This document shows positions 12,231 through 22,442 of a DNA stretch of 64,000 nucleotides, piece by piece (positions within the stretch are counted from its first letter, which is position 1; the number at the start of each line of letters is the position of its first letter). The DNA is from Polyporus tsugae (lineage: Eukaryota; Basidiomycota; Agaricomycetes; Polyporales; Polyporaceae): the NCBI GenBank assembly GCA_024305745.1, contig JAHRBS010000010.1, positions 1,247,501 through 1,311,500 of the forward strand, written 5' to 3'. Both the position numbers and the translations under genes were made by a program. The notes beneath the pieces were generated by a model that did not search any database, was not told the origin of the DNA, and was given only the letters and a program-made list of their open reading frames with translations.

Positions 12231-12390
12231 AGGCTCCGTAGCATGAGAGGGCCAAGGGGCTCCAGCAGAAGTTGTCGTACATCGAACAGAGAAAGGGTAG
12301 CAGAGGCAAGTTGTTTCAGCCACGGTTCCCCCTCTGCAGATCATGGGCGTCTACCACAGCTCTCCCTCACCTTCCCTCTCCGTCCTGCGT
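12231..12390. promoter_or_regulatory. Short divergent promoter between paralogous WD40 genes
   Basis: About 160 bp separate the preferred start codons of two head-to-head genes encoding related WD40 proteins. Both promoters must fit here or extend into the 5' coding regions. I see no TATA box. Its role as a bidirectional promoter follows from the gene order alone. Confidence 0.4.
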
Positions 12391-15300
12391 ATGAGCCTCT
12401 CCGGAAAACGCCCTGCTTCTCCTCTCCCACGAAGATTCGACGATATCGTGAGACCTCGCATTTCCGATGACAAGAAAGACAAGCGTTCATCTACCATAAC
12501 ACCTCTCGACGACCGTTCAGTAGAACACGGCCAAGAAGTTCTGTCCTTCTCTGCGTCGCTCCGACACGACTTGACGCATGAGAACATAAACGACCTCATC
12601 TTGGGGACAACTATTCGTTTGGCTCAGGAAGGCAAACGGCTCATTCAAGCCCCCCGGTTACTGTAAGTCGATTGGAGAACGTTGAAGCGAGTGCGAGAGA
12701 ACGGTACGCTGAAACCAGGGGTTTTGAGATCGGATGGCATTGCATTTGACTGGTACGTGGGTTCAAAGTCTCAAGCTTCCCAAAGAACACTCTTGAACCT
12801 GCCATTGACAGGACGTACGATGCTACTGCGCGCGGTGAAAACGTTAAATCCTTACTGTCCGTGTACGTATGGACCTGTCCAAGCTTGTGACATAGGATTG
12901 CAACTCGCTTACATTTCACACCCAGTGAGGGGATTCGTGCCCAAGATCTCGAAAGGGTCCTACTGCGTGCGACCCCAGGATCTGGTGGAGAGAATCCTTG
13001 TCCTGCCACTGAAGAGAGAAATTCGCCTGACGACATCCTCGTTGGTGTCGCCATCTCTCAGGCTCCAAGAACTCCCAATGTCGGCAGTGCTGCGGATCCT
13101 ATAATGGTTGACGATGACGAAGAAGGGGCTGATGGCAATGTCCCGGATCCTATCTTCAGCATATTCGAACTCAGCCAGGTCCAGAACACAGCAAAGGACT
13201 CTGGTCAAGACGCAGAATGCCTGGCGACTTATCGCATGACACCATTCGAACGCCGGTCTTCTATACCCACTGACGTCAATGTTGCCGTTCCCTCTAGCTC
13301 CCAACAAGTTGCGCATTCGCCTTTGCGAGGGATACGCACTCCTGAGCGACAGTATGCAGGTCTCGTTATCCCATCATGTCTTATGAATTGACAACATACA
13401 CTGCGCAGACGGCCAAATGGTGGGCTATCCGTTGTACGCCATACATCCCGTGGTGCCGAACCACCTCCGCTGGGAGACGTCATTCAAGAAGACCTCGCAA
13501 TAGCGTCACAGGACGGAGATGAGGATCACAACGCATCCGTCCATAGTTCCCTTCGCTCCCGTCAACTTTCGTACTACCTCAGTGCCGCGGACCCGGGCAA
13601 GCACAGGGCCGACTACGGCGAATGGAAGTACCTTGCGGAAGGTTCGAGTGACGTCGAGATGGAACCCGACCACCCGTCAAGCAGGGAGTCCTCACTAGCC
13701 AGGACCGCACCGCCGCAGGAGGCCACGCGCGTGGTGGCTGGCCTCCCATTCCTCCCATACACCTACGACACTTCGGGCCTCGTATCCCACCAGCTCCCCG
13801 CACTGGCGTCTGGTTCCAGTCGGTCCGGTGCTGGTCCGAGCAGCGATTCATCCACAAGCCAGCGTGATCGCCCATCCCGTGAACGGACATCATCGCGGCG
13901 AATGGCCGAACTGCCTCGTCGAAGACCTAACCTGGGTCTCGATCAGGACGTTGAGGAGTCGGACGAGAACGAACGTGCTGAGAGTCCATTGTTTCGACCA
14001 CTCGGGCGACGGCGAGCGGCTGAGAGCGTTCAGCCGGGGACCAGGAAAGGCATCTACCTTTCCGAGAACGACTCGGACTTCGATGTTAGGGACAAGGTTC
14101 AGAAGCCGACCGTATCTCATCGACAGCAACGATCGAGTACGGCTTCCCGCAACCTTCGTGAGGCCCAGCCGAGTGGGTCGAGAACGTCCCCGCAACACCG
14201 GCGTGGCGCCTCCGATCGTCCAGTTCGTTCTACCCGCCGATCTGCGTCGCCTGCATGCGGGGTTGCAAACTCAAGTTCCGAGGACGGTGACCAGGCGTCT
14301 CTATCGTCTTCAGCATCCCCTGCGCATACGATCGTCATACCCAAGGCCGACTACGCGCGAGGGAGGCGGTTGCTGGTACCGGCAGATCCGGATTACCCAA
14401 TTACCACCCTTCTAATGCGTGGGGAAGCCCACTTCATAGATCAACGACGGAAGTGCGTTCCAACTGTATTCATTTTCCATACTAACCGCTGAGCCCAGTG
14501 GCTGTACAGGACGCGCATATACAGGCATTCCCTCCCTGTTGAAGACGACTTTCGACATGTTGAAGACGCATGTTTGCTACGCAACGATACAGTAGTGATC
14601 GGCTACGATAAAGGCCCTTGCCAGGTGTCCTTAATTACCGTGGAAGGTGATCAGGTACAGGAATCTTCTGCGTACGGGCGAGGAGGTGGCAAGGCATGCT
14701 AAAATCTGCTCCAGCGCCCGTGCCGCGTTGATCTCAACCACAAGGCCCATTCAACAGTAATTGAGAACAGGTCGGCGGGACGGGCGTATCCCAACCGAGG
14801 TATCGCTTGCCTCGCCCCAGTAGCAGAAGACAGCTTCCTGTCAGGCGGACACGACAAGTACGTGTACCATTGGAAGCTCGGGCGCGCAAATGACCGGGGA
14901 AAGGACCACGGCGGCTACTGCGTGAGTTCACTGCGCATCCCGACCGAACATTCTCAGCCAGTGCAAGCCTTAGCCTTTTGCGCTTGGAACGAAATGGTCT
15001 ATTCAGCTGCCGGGGACCGCATCTCAATGACGAAGCTGGGTGCAATTGCCACCGCCCAACCTGAGCGCGTCTCGGGGAAGGTCGCTCAAGTGCACGTTCA
15101 CCCTCAAAACCCCCGCCTCATCGCGCTTGAGGTAGGTCATTTGCTCCGCCCACGTCGGCGCCTCCGCCAACTGCATCCACCCTCCACCCCCCCACCCCTC
15201 TTCTCCCCCAAATGCAGGACACATGCGCGACCGGTGGCACGTCAGACACACAGACCATGCTCTAACCATATCCGTTCTGTGCAGGTGGACCATCTGGACT

Positions 15301-15960
15301 ACCAAGTGCACTTCTACGACATGCGCGAAGGGGGCTTCGCGCGCAGACCTTGGCTCGAGTTTGGCTATCGCGTCGCGCCTCCGAGGGCGACTCACGCGAT
15401 CTCAAGCAACGCGGGCACGCGAGACGCAGGTTCAGGTTTCACAAGCGCGAGTACCTCGCGGTCCGCAAGCAGCACGTCCATCCCGAAATTCGGATCCCGG
15501 TACACGCGCGGGTCGACCACGAACTCGCTCTTCGCGCGGGGCTACGGCGACGGGACGGTCCTCGTCTGGGACTACCGGAATGGTGCGCAGAAGGTGCGTC
15601 TCCTGCGCTGTTGTTGTTCGGTTCCTCCTCTTCTTTCCCTTCTCCTCGCGTCATCCCTCATTTTGTATTTCCGCTGCCGCCGGTGGTGGGACGGATTGCA
15701 GCCGCGGGGAACACGTTTCCTTCGCCACGGCTCCATTCTCCCCATCCTCGCTACCGCTTACCCTGTCCGTTGCCCACATGCGTGGGCTGATCGACCGCTT
15801 GCTGACTCCACGACATCTACTCTCTTCACAGAAGGTCTTGGAGCGATTCCAGTTCCGGCGGCCCGCCGAGGTTGTGCACACTGTCCTCGCAGGCACTGAC
15901 GTGATTGCGTATGGAGGGTACTCGGTGACATTTTGGAGCTCGCTCGCTGCCAATAGCTGA
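12391..15960 (+). CDS. WD40-repeat protein with long disordered N-terminus (paralogue of the divergent neighbour)
   Basis: It starts MSLSGKRPASPLPRR at 12391 and ends with TGA at 15958-15960 (SLAANS). Exon 1 stops at a GTAAGTCG donor near 12664, and a run of short exons follows to EGIRAQDLERVLLRATPGS (about 12930). A long Ser/Arg/Glu-rich disordered region occupies 13.1-14.3 kb, with acidic DQDVEESDENERAESPLF. The conserved core then reads RRLLVPADPDYPITTLLMRG, VEDACLLRNDTVVIGYD, DSFLSGGHDKYVYHWKLG, VHVHPQNPRLIALE, GSRYTRGSTTNSLFARGYGD and GTVLVWDYRNGAQK. These blocks match those of the minus-strand neighbour in the same order. Two introns in the 3' half are long for this genome: about 150 bp near 15133-15283 and about 240 bp near 15595-15831. 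No ortholog of known function is recognised. The WD-like core suggests a scaffold or adaptor. Confidence 0.7.
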
Positions 15961-16678
15961 TGTCTCCTCCATGAACCCCCCCCCCCCCCCCCCACGCAGT
16001 ATCGGTGCAGGGCCGCGGATGCGTGTGTTTGCCCAGCGCACGGGTACATGTGCGTCGCTTGCGCAGCAGCGCGGGTCGGAGTGCAGATACGCCTGCCGTA
16101 CGCCACTCCAGTAGTGCATACAAGTTATCGTCCCTGTAATTGAATCCTGCTTCTGTGGCTCTGGGGACCGCCGCGGTGCGTGCGGACTGGCAATGGATCC
16201 CCTTCTCTTCTCGCGCGCGGCCTGGGGGCCTAGGACGTGCATCACGGGACGCGCCTCGAGTCAACAGCGAGCGTTTTTCGCCTTCTGTTTCGAAGGCGCA
16301 TGTCCTAGGACGTCCCATGTGAGCAGTGATCCCATAGTGTTTGGGCGTGTGGCCCCCCGCCCGACGTAATTAAGGTGCGATCACGGAGATGCAGGGGATT
16401 AGGGCGACTTCGCCTTCGCCTCTTCTCTCTCGGCAGTGTCACGGCCCCTCGGAACAGGTGTGCAAGTCACCCAACGTCAACAGTGCAGAATGCTCCAAGG
16501 AAAACCCGTGGCAGGCGATAATGAACACCAGATATCGTCGTACGTACATATTATACAAACGCTGCGGTACAGCGGCATTACGGGCTATCCGTAGTCCTCG
16601 ACCTGAGCGTAGATAGATGTAGACTGTCCAAGAAGTTGCACGGGCTAGATGGGAGCAGGTCTAATTCGAAACCGTACT
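15961..16678. other. Convergent 3' region with C18 homopolymer
   Basis: About 720 bp between two convergent stop codons. It contains an uninterrupted run of 18 C at 15976-15993, directly after the WD40 stop. Short frames here overlap one another and show no motif. Probably 3' UTRs and spacer. Confidence 0.5.
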
Positions 16679-18801
16679 CTACGACGACTTCTTCCAGCCG
16701 CCGAGCTCGACAGCGAACCCAACCGCGAGCTTGGAGAACTCGAGCATATGCTCAAAGCTAAACTCATCCGAGATGTCGTATTTGCTGCGGGAAATGCCGA
16801 CGTTAGTACATACACGTGTGATAGGATGTCGGAGTTTGCGTACTCGTTCTGGGTATGGATGTTCCCATGGTTCGAGTTCTCGAAGGTGGCCTCTGAAGGC
16901 ATGTGAATGCGATAATGAATCAAGGCGTGTAATGAAGGGGTCGACCGTGAATACACGAAGCGATATGAAGGACCCGGTCAGGCGTACCTATCGTAAACAC
17001 ACTGGGGTATCCGGCCTTGCGCCACGAGGCACTGGGAGATTGGGAGGGAAGAATCAGCATTGGTGGGACGGCTGAGCGTTCGGCAGGATCATTTGGAACA
17101 TACTGGTCACTGCAAGCATAGCCACACTTGGTCTCCACCCAGGGAATAGAGAGGTATTGGTCAACGAGGTTCTTGTTGAACTCGGTCAAGCTGCATCGAT
17201 GAGGTTTCGGTGATCAGATTGGCTGGCGCCCCAGAACAATGCCGGTGAACTGACTCGGAATCAGTGTAATCGGTGATAATGCCGACCTCCTCCTTGGTGC
17301 CGCGCTTGACCCATGCAGTCATATCATACTAACGTCAGTGGAGCGTTGTCAGATCGCGATGAACTGAGTTTTAAAGCGATAAATGCGAACCTGGCTCATG
17401 GCAACAACGTTCACATTGCGACTCTCGTAAGACTTTGCAACCGCTTGAGATCCGAGGAGCCCTCCTTCCTGATCCAGTTCAAACAAATTTATTTTATGGA
17501 CGCTTCTGAGCCGCAGATGTGTGAAACATACCTCGGCAGAATACCAATGGAATTCGACGGTGCGCTCCGGCTGAAACCCTGTAGCAATCAAGCCGCGGTA
17601 CGCTTCCAAGATACTCGTTGACCCTGAGCCGTCATCATCGGCACCTGGTAATGTGGTCAGAAATGTTTATATGCAGGCCAGATGACTTTAAATTTGCTCA
17701 CCAGGAGCAGGCAGGAACGGCCAATTGTTGGTGCTGACGGGTACGGGTACATTGGTAAAAATACAATACATGGACCGTTTCGTCATAAAGCACGAACCTA
17801 TCCAAATGAGCACCGATGATGACAACACCGTCATCATCAGTGGAAGTACCCGGAATCCTGACGATCTAGAAGGTGGGAGCATGTGAGACAGGTGCGCAAA
17901 CGGATCGGTCGATACACGGACAATGCTGCTCTGTGGCCAACTATGAGAGAACTCTTGAATAGAGATGCTGTCTTGTAGGGACTTCGGAGCGTAGTCCTTC
18001 GTGAGCTGTGTAGACAACGGTGAGATCTTTCGGTAATGACTTGGTTACCGGACGCATTACCTCAGTGATCTTGCTCAGCAGCCATCGCTGGCTTTGCTTC
18101 CCGGTCTAGACAACAGTTAATACACGGCGATCTATAGGCGCCGGAGGGAGATTCAATATTACCTCACTGCGGTAGTCTAAGCGAGAATGAGCCTTGTAGT
18201 GGAAGTGTGTAGACAAGGGTTTACTTACAACGGGTCCGGAAGCTCGTGAGCTTATGGAGGACGTCTCGGAGGTTCTGGATCTCCAGCGTGTCGATGACAG
18301 ACCTCACGGTCTCAGTGTTGTTCGGCGTCGGGTAAGAGACTATTGAGACGTCAGTTTGGCGTTGGCCGCGACTCAACAGGGAGCAACACACGTTTGGTGG
18401 CCACCCTGAACCGTGCACGAGAACCGAGGTCTACCGCGTCCGTTCTGGCACCATCGTTTAGCGGAAACGTGTGCACAGAGGACGAGTATGACCTACACGT
18501 CGAAGAACCTAATGCCTTGAGCCTTGGCCCGGATCTAGACGTATGACGCAAGGTGACCATGAACGACGCCTGGAGAGAAGAACAGGCGTGTGCGTACCTT
18601 CTCAAGCTCCGTCATCACAATGGGCTCTTCCTGACCCTCCAGTTGAACCAGGCGTTTCGCATTGAGGTCGAGGTCGAACCCGGGGTAAGAAGTGGGGAAG
18701 ACATCGCCGAGCAGGGGCTCCTGCGCGCTGCTGTCGTAGAGAGACAACGCCGGAGTTGCAACAGCGGCAGAAACGAGGGCGAGGAGGGCGAGGAACTTCA
18801 T
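16679..18801 (-). CDS. Secreted M28-family zinc aminopeptidase (leucine aminopeptidase type)
   Basis: M28 enzymes remove N-terminal residues from peptides using two zinc ions. The start at 18801 gives a signal peptide ([20 protein letters not shown]), followed by a propeptide-like region ([15 protein letters not shown]). About ten short introns split the gene. Recognisable blocks, in order, are [20 protein letters not shown], a [17 protein letters not shown] strand near 17830, an [12 protein letters not shown] segment spanning an intron near 17645, FHWYSAE joined across an intron to EGGLLGS (the EE metal/catalytic pair), [26 protein letters not shown] followed by [14 protein letters not shown], and NIHTQNEY. 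These supply the usual His-Asp-Glu-Asp-His ligands. The C-terminus is [19 protein letters not shown] with the stop at 16679-16681. The enzyme is probably extracellular and nutritional. No damage is seen, though exon borders are approximate. Confidence 0.85.
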
Positions 18802-19061
18802 GAGGAGCGTGTAGAGGACGTGGTGGATGACAAGAGAGTGTGCGATGACGCGGCGGGGACGACGGAGAGGCAACGCGCGCGGGGTGGCCGAGTCTGGTCG
18901 CCTCAGTGACGTCCCGGTCCGGACCTTACCGAGCCTCAGCGGAGCGTCCTCGGTCGCCGATCACTAGCGCCCATACTTTGTGTTCTCTGCCATTACCAGC
19001 ACTTGCCTGCGGCGACCGACCGGTTTCTGTCTGTGGTTAGCCCCGTCCCCACCCTTCGGCC
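18802..19061. promoter_or_regulatory. Divergent promoter, M28 aminopeptidase / uL11m
   Basis: 260 bp between the start codons of two divergently transcribed genes: a secreted peptidase (leftward) and a mitochondrial ribosomal protein (rightward). No TATA box is apparent. The two functions are unrelated, so shared regulation should not be assumed. Confidence 0.4.
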
Positions 19062-19561
19062 ATGTCGAAAGCGGTTCTTAACGCGAGGCCTCAGTTTATC
19101 GTAAGCCTGCCCATCCTTCGACGTCGTGCTTTGTCTGACACGCATACACACAGCGTCTCCTCATCCCTGCTGGCAAGGCGGCACCCTCTCCACCGGTCGG
19201 TCCTGCCCTTGGTGCTCGTGGTGTCAAGTCCATGGACTTCTGCAAAGAGTTCAACGCCCGCACTGCCCACATCGAACCTGGCATCCCCATTCCCACCCAG
19301 ATTTTCGTCCAGCCTGACCGCACTTTCAACTTTGCCACGAAAACACCGCCTACCGCCTACTTCCTCAAGAAGGCTGCCGGCATAGAGAAGGGCACCGGCC
19401 GGCCTGGACACGACATCGTGGGCACCGTCAGCCTCAAGCACGTCTACGAGATTGCCAAAATCAAGCAGACCGACGCGCATCTCAAGGCGCTTCGTCTGGA
19501 AGCCATCGCGAAGAGCGTCGTCGGAACGGCGAGGACGATTGGAATCCAGGTGGTTCCCTAG
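19062..19561 (+). CDS. MRPL19: Mitochondrial large-subunit ribosomal protein uL11m
   Basis: Two exons: MSKAVLNARPQFI, then a 53-55 nt intron opening GTAAGCCTG and closing ACACACAG near 19155, then RLLIPAGKAAPSPPVGPALG. The second exon continues through CKEFNARTAHIEPGIPIPTQ, FATKTPPTAYFLKKAAG, and a C-terminal domain ending ARTIGIQVV before TAG at 19559-19561. The P-A-G-x-A-x-P-x-P-P-V-G-P-A-L-G block and the TPP-x-x-x-LKKAAG block are the L11 signatures at the GTPase-associated centre. The length of about 148 residues is normal for a bacterial-type L11, which marks it as the mitochondrial rather than the cytosolic protein. No long targeting peptide is present. Equivalent to yeast Mrpl19. Confidence 0.93.
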
Positions 19562-20862
19562 ACAGGTCTGTGCCGGTTTCAACTCAGCGTGTACGTATTC
19601 GTTGCTCAACCGTGCCGTACGGGCCCCATTGATTATCTGGACGCATGCCTGCTTCCCAGCAGAAGTCCGCCGGACCACTCGTCCTGACACATGTGGCCTG
19701 GAGGATGTACATACGTAGCGGAACGGTATCAGGGAGTGCTATCCGAAAGCCGTAGCGTCTCATTCTCTTCATTTGGCCAGCGTTCTACCCAGGTTCTGCC
19801 GTCGGACATGGACTGCACGCGTGACGCCGGACCCGGGTAGCCGCGGACGGAAGGAAGCGCCCTTGGATTGGGGCTGGCGCATGGGTGCGGAAGAGCGGGC
19901 GGCTGGAGGACAAGTAATTCATTTGCGAAGGTTCATGATGGCTGGGTAGAGTTTGTGGAAGGAGGTTAAGCTCTGATATTATTGTACGACCTCCAGAGAT
20001 CACCCGCAGGGTGTGTGCACTCCTGCCATCTTGCGCCAGCGCGCTCAGAGCACTCCGTCGAACGAGGACGAACCTTCCGGTTTGGTGCGGACGATGAGAA
20101 TGCCACTCACCTCGGTTTTGTGATGGACGGACCCCATTCCTGCGTCCGGGACGAACTTTGATTGAGAAGAGGGAGACCCTTTGTGCCTCGTATGGCAGCT
20201 CGGACACGCCTTGGCCACGCGTTGGGCCGACGAGGTGGACAGTCTGCGTCGAACCACCTCGTTGCAGCCCACATGCCTTATCGAGATCGCATTCTTGCAC
20301 CTCGTGTGCTGCGAGCCGCAGAGGCAAGTACGAGTCCTCTTTCTATTCTGACGGATTTGTCCGCAATTTTGACTCTTTTACACAATGGATCACATAGCGA
20401 CCTCGCCAGTTGCGTTGTCCGACGGCATCACGCCCCGCTTCGTGGCATCGAAGCCGTCTCGAACCCTTCTCGTCCGTTTCTGTTGCTGTCTCGAGGACGA
20501 GATATGGCGTCTAACCAGATCGCCTCGTGTTCCCCGATCACAGTCTGCGCTTACCCCAGGGAACTTCGGCCCTCACTCCACTGCACAACGCCCCGGGCGA
20601 CATCATGCAGCATACTTCTTCCATAGGCACGTTGGAAATCCTTGTACTCAGCTTTATCTGCCGCCACGACACGTTCCCGATCGAACATCCACCCATCACT
20701 GCACACATCGAAAATTTCGGATTGAGGGTGCGCATATAAAGCACTCGAGCTTTACGTTCCTCCTCACTGAACTTCGCTGCCAGGACTTCCGGGGCTCTTC
20801 TTCTATCTGCGCGACTTCCCAGCTCACGACATAACGTACACGATCCACGACGACCCACAAAC
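19562..20862. other. Intergenic, no supported gene
   Basis: 1.3 kb between uL11m and the DUF6593 gene. Open frames such as 20385-20834 (plus) and 19785-20327 (minus) overlap each other in antisense and carry no motif. A TATAAA motif occurs at 20735-20740, upstream of the DUF6593 start. Otherwise nothing is recognised. Confidence 0.5.
20735..20740 (+). promoter_or_regulatory. Candidate TATA box upstream of the DUF6593 gene
   Basis: TATAAA lies 123-128 bp before the ATG at 20863, followed by GCACTCGAGC and a pyrimidine-rich stretch. Position and sequence fit a core promoter element, but transcription start data would be needed. Confidence 0.4.
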
Positions 20863-21837
20863 ATGGGCAGCACCGGTAACGAAGTCCTTTTCTGGACGTC
20901 CCAGGACCCCCGCCAAAGCCAGCTTTTTGGCAGCTACGGTGTCCTGTACCGCTTCCAGGTGCGCACGCTCTCGCTCGCTGTTCGCGCTTCCCGCGCACAC
21001 GGCGCTGACAATCCCCGTCCCAGACCGACACGAACAGCCAGGGCCAGAGCGTAACGACACTCTGGCGGGCGATCCGCGCGAACAAGGAGGACCGCGTCGC
21101 GAAGCTCGAATGGGCGCCCAATGGCGGCCTCGGGCGCGCAATAATCGGCAAGGTGGGCACTCCGACGCTGGAACTCACCTCCTCCAGATCAGATTGCCCG
21201 ACAGATCTGTACTGATAGTCAACACGCCTGCCCTCACAGAGCACGCTGCCCATGGCCGACCTCGTCCGCCCGGATTCCCGTGTTCACGTGAGTGTGTGAC
21301 CGCCCTCTCCTCCCGTGCACGTCCGTCTGACCACACTTCGGCTTGTCCGGTTCGCTCGGGCAGAACGGCAGGATATTCAACGGCCCAGACGGGTACCAGT
21401 ATCGCTGGCGCCCAGCGAACAACTCGCACAATGACGAGGTGGTGAGTATTCAATGTTCACCTGCGGACGCCACACGCACTGCCCGCACAGCGTGGCGGAC
21501 AGGAACGGTGGTGCTCACAGAGGACGCGAGGCTGATCGATCATCTGCCCAGCTGCAAGACCAGAACGACAACGTGATCGCGTTCTTCCGCCCCACCCGAC
21601 CCCAGCGATACAACATCGGCGAGGTCCACGGGGAGTTGCACTTTGTCCGTAACGCCGGGGCAGGTGTCGTGGTACGTCCTCCCTTCTCCGCTCCTTTTCC
21701 CGCCGAGGCGCGGCGCGTGGCCCGTTAATCGATGGATGGGCTCCTGATCACACCTCGAACAGATGCACCCTCCACTCATGGACACCGTAACGGTTACAGC
21801 GATGTTGTACCGGTTCGTGGTGGCATTCGGACTGTGA
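20863..21837 (+). CDS. DUF6593-type protein
   Basis: Five or six short exons can be joined. The first is MGSTGNEVLFWTSQDPRQSQ with LFGSYGVLYRFQ. The second is VTTLWRAIRANKEDRVAKLE with WAPNGGLGRAIIGK. A small exon carries LPMADLVR. The next gives RIFNGPDGYQYRWRPANNSH, then DNVIAFFRPTRPQRYNIGEV, and the last is MDTVTVTAMLYRFVVAFGL with TGA at 21835-21837. Internal TrpArg and LEW blocks, the G-P-D-G-x-x-Y-x-W strand and the terminal D-T-V-x-V-T-x-x-x-Y-R-F segment match what I know of DUF6593, a small beta-rich family of agaricomycetes. No function has been assigned to the family as far as I know. There is no signal peptide and no long membrane segment, so a cytosolic protein is likely. A second, more divergent member lies at 35126-36001. 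Confidence 0.7.
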
Positions 21838-22442
21838 ACTTGCCTCGAGGCAGCCCTCCTCGTCGTTTCCTTCCCGCCTCCGTGTCAGACGTCCCCGCAC
21901 GCTTCCGCCTGGTCGTGATTGCTGACTGCTGCCCTTACCCGTACCATCCCATTCGCTCCCGATCACCGCCTCAGTAAAATGTATCATCCCCCCGCACTTT
22001 TTATCTATAAGTCGTTGTACCAACCTTGTACTTATACTTACTGTCGCTGAGAATCGAGAAGGACTCTGCGTTCCGTCCCGGTACCTGACTGGCGGGCCCT
22101 GCCTCGCGCGTTTTCTGCCCGATACAGTGAGTGCAATAACAAACTAACTCATAGTTGGCAACTCCAACAGATCGACGCCAGAATGCCGTAACCGTGTCGA
22201 TACTCTTTGTGTCAGATTCCGCCGTCCATCGGGAGATTGCGCACGACGGGCTCCATATCCGGCGTGCCAGCCCAGATGCAGCCCGCGATGGGTCGCGCGC
22301 ATGCTCGGTGCGTTTACCGCGCAAGGGCAGACATGAGAGAACCACATCTCATCCAGGGATCTGAGCAATACAGTAATTGCACGCCACGCACATACCGCGA
22401 GGGAGCTAGAACCACCACCATGTAACACTCCGTTGCGTCTGC
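21838..22442. other. Convergent 3' region
   Basis: About 600 bp between the stop codons of convergent genes. Nothing beyond short overlapping frames is seen, so it is probably the two 3' UTRs. Confidence 0.45.

Noticed and set aside
15976..15993. Run of 18 C after the WD40 stop
   Set aside because: A homopolymer of this kind is either neutral 3' sequence or a sequencing artefact; no function can be inferred.
20385..20834. 149-codon plus-strand frame before the DUF6593 gene
   Set aside because: No motif, overlapped by several other frames, and it contains the candidate TATA box of the next gene.
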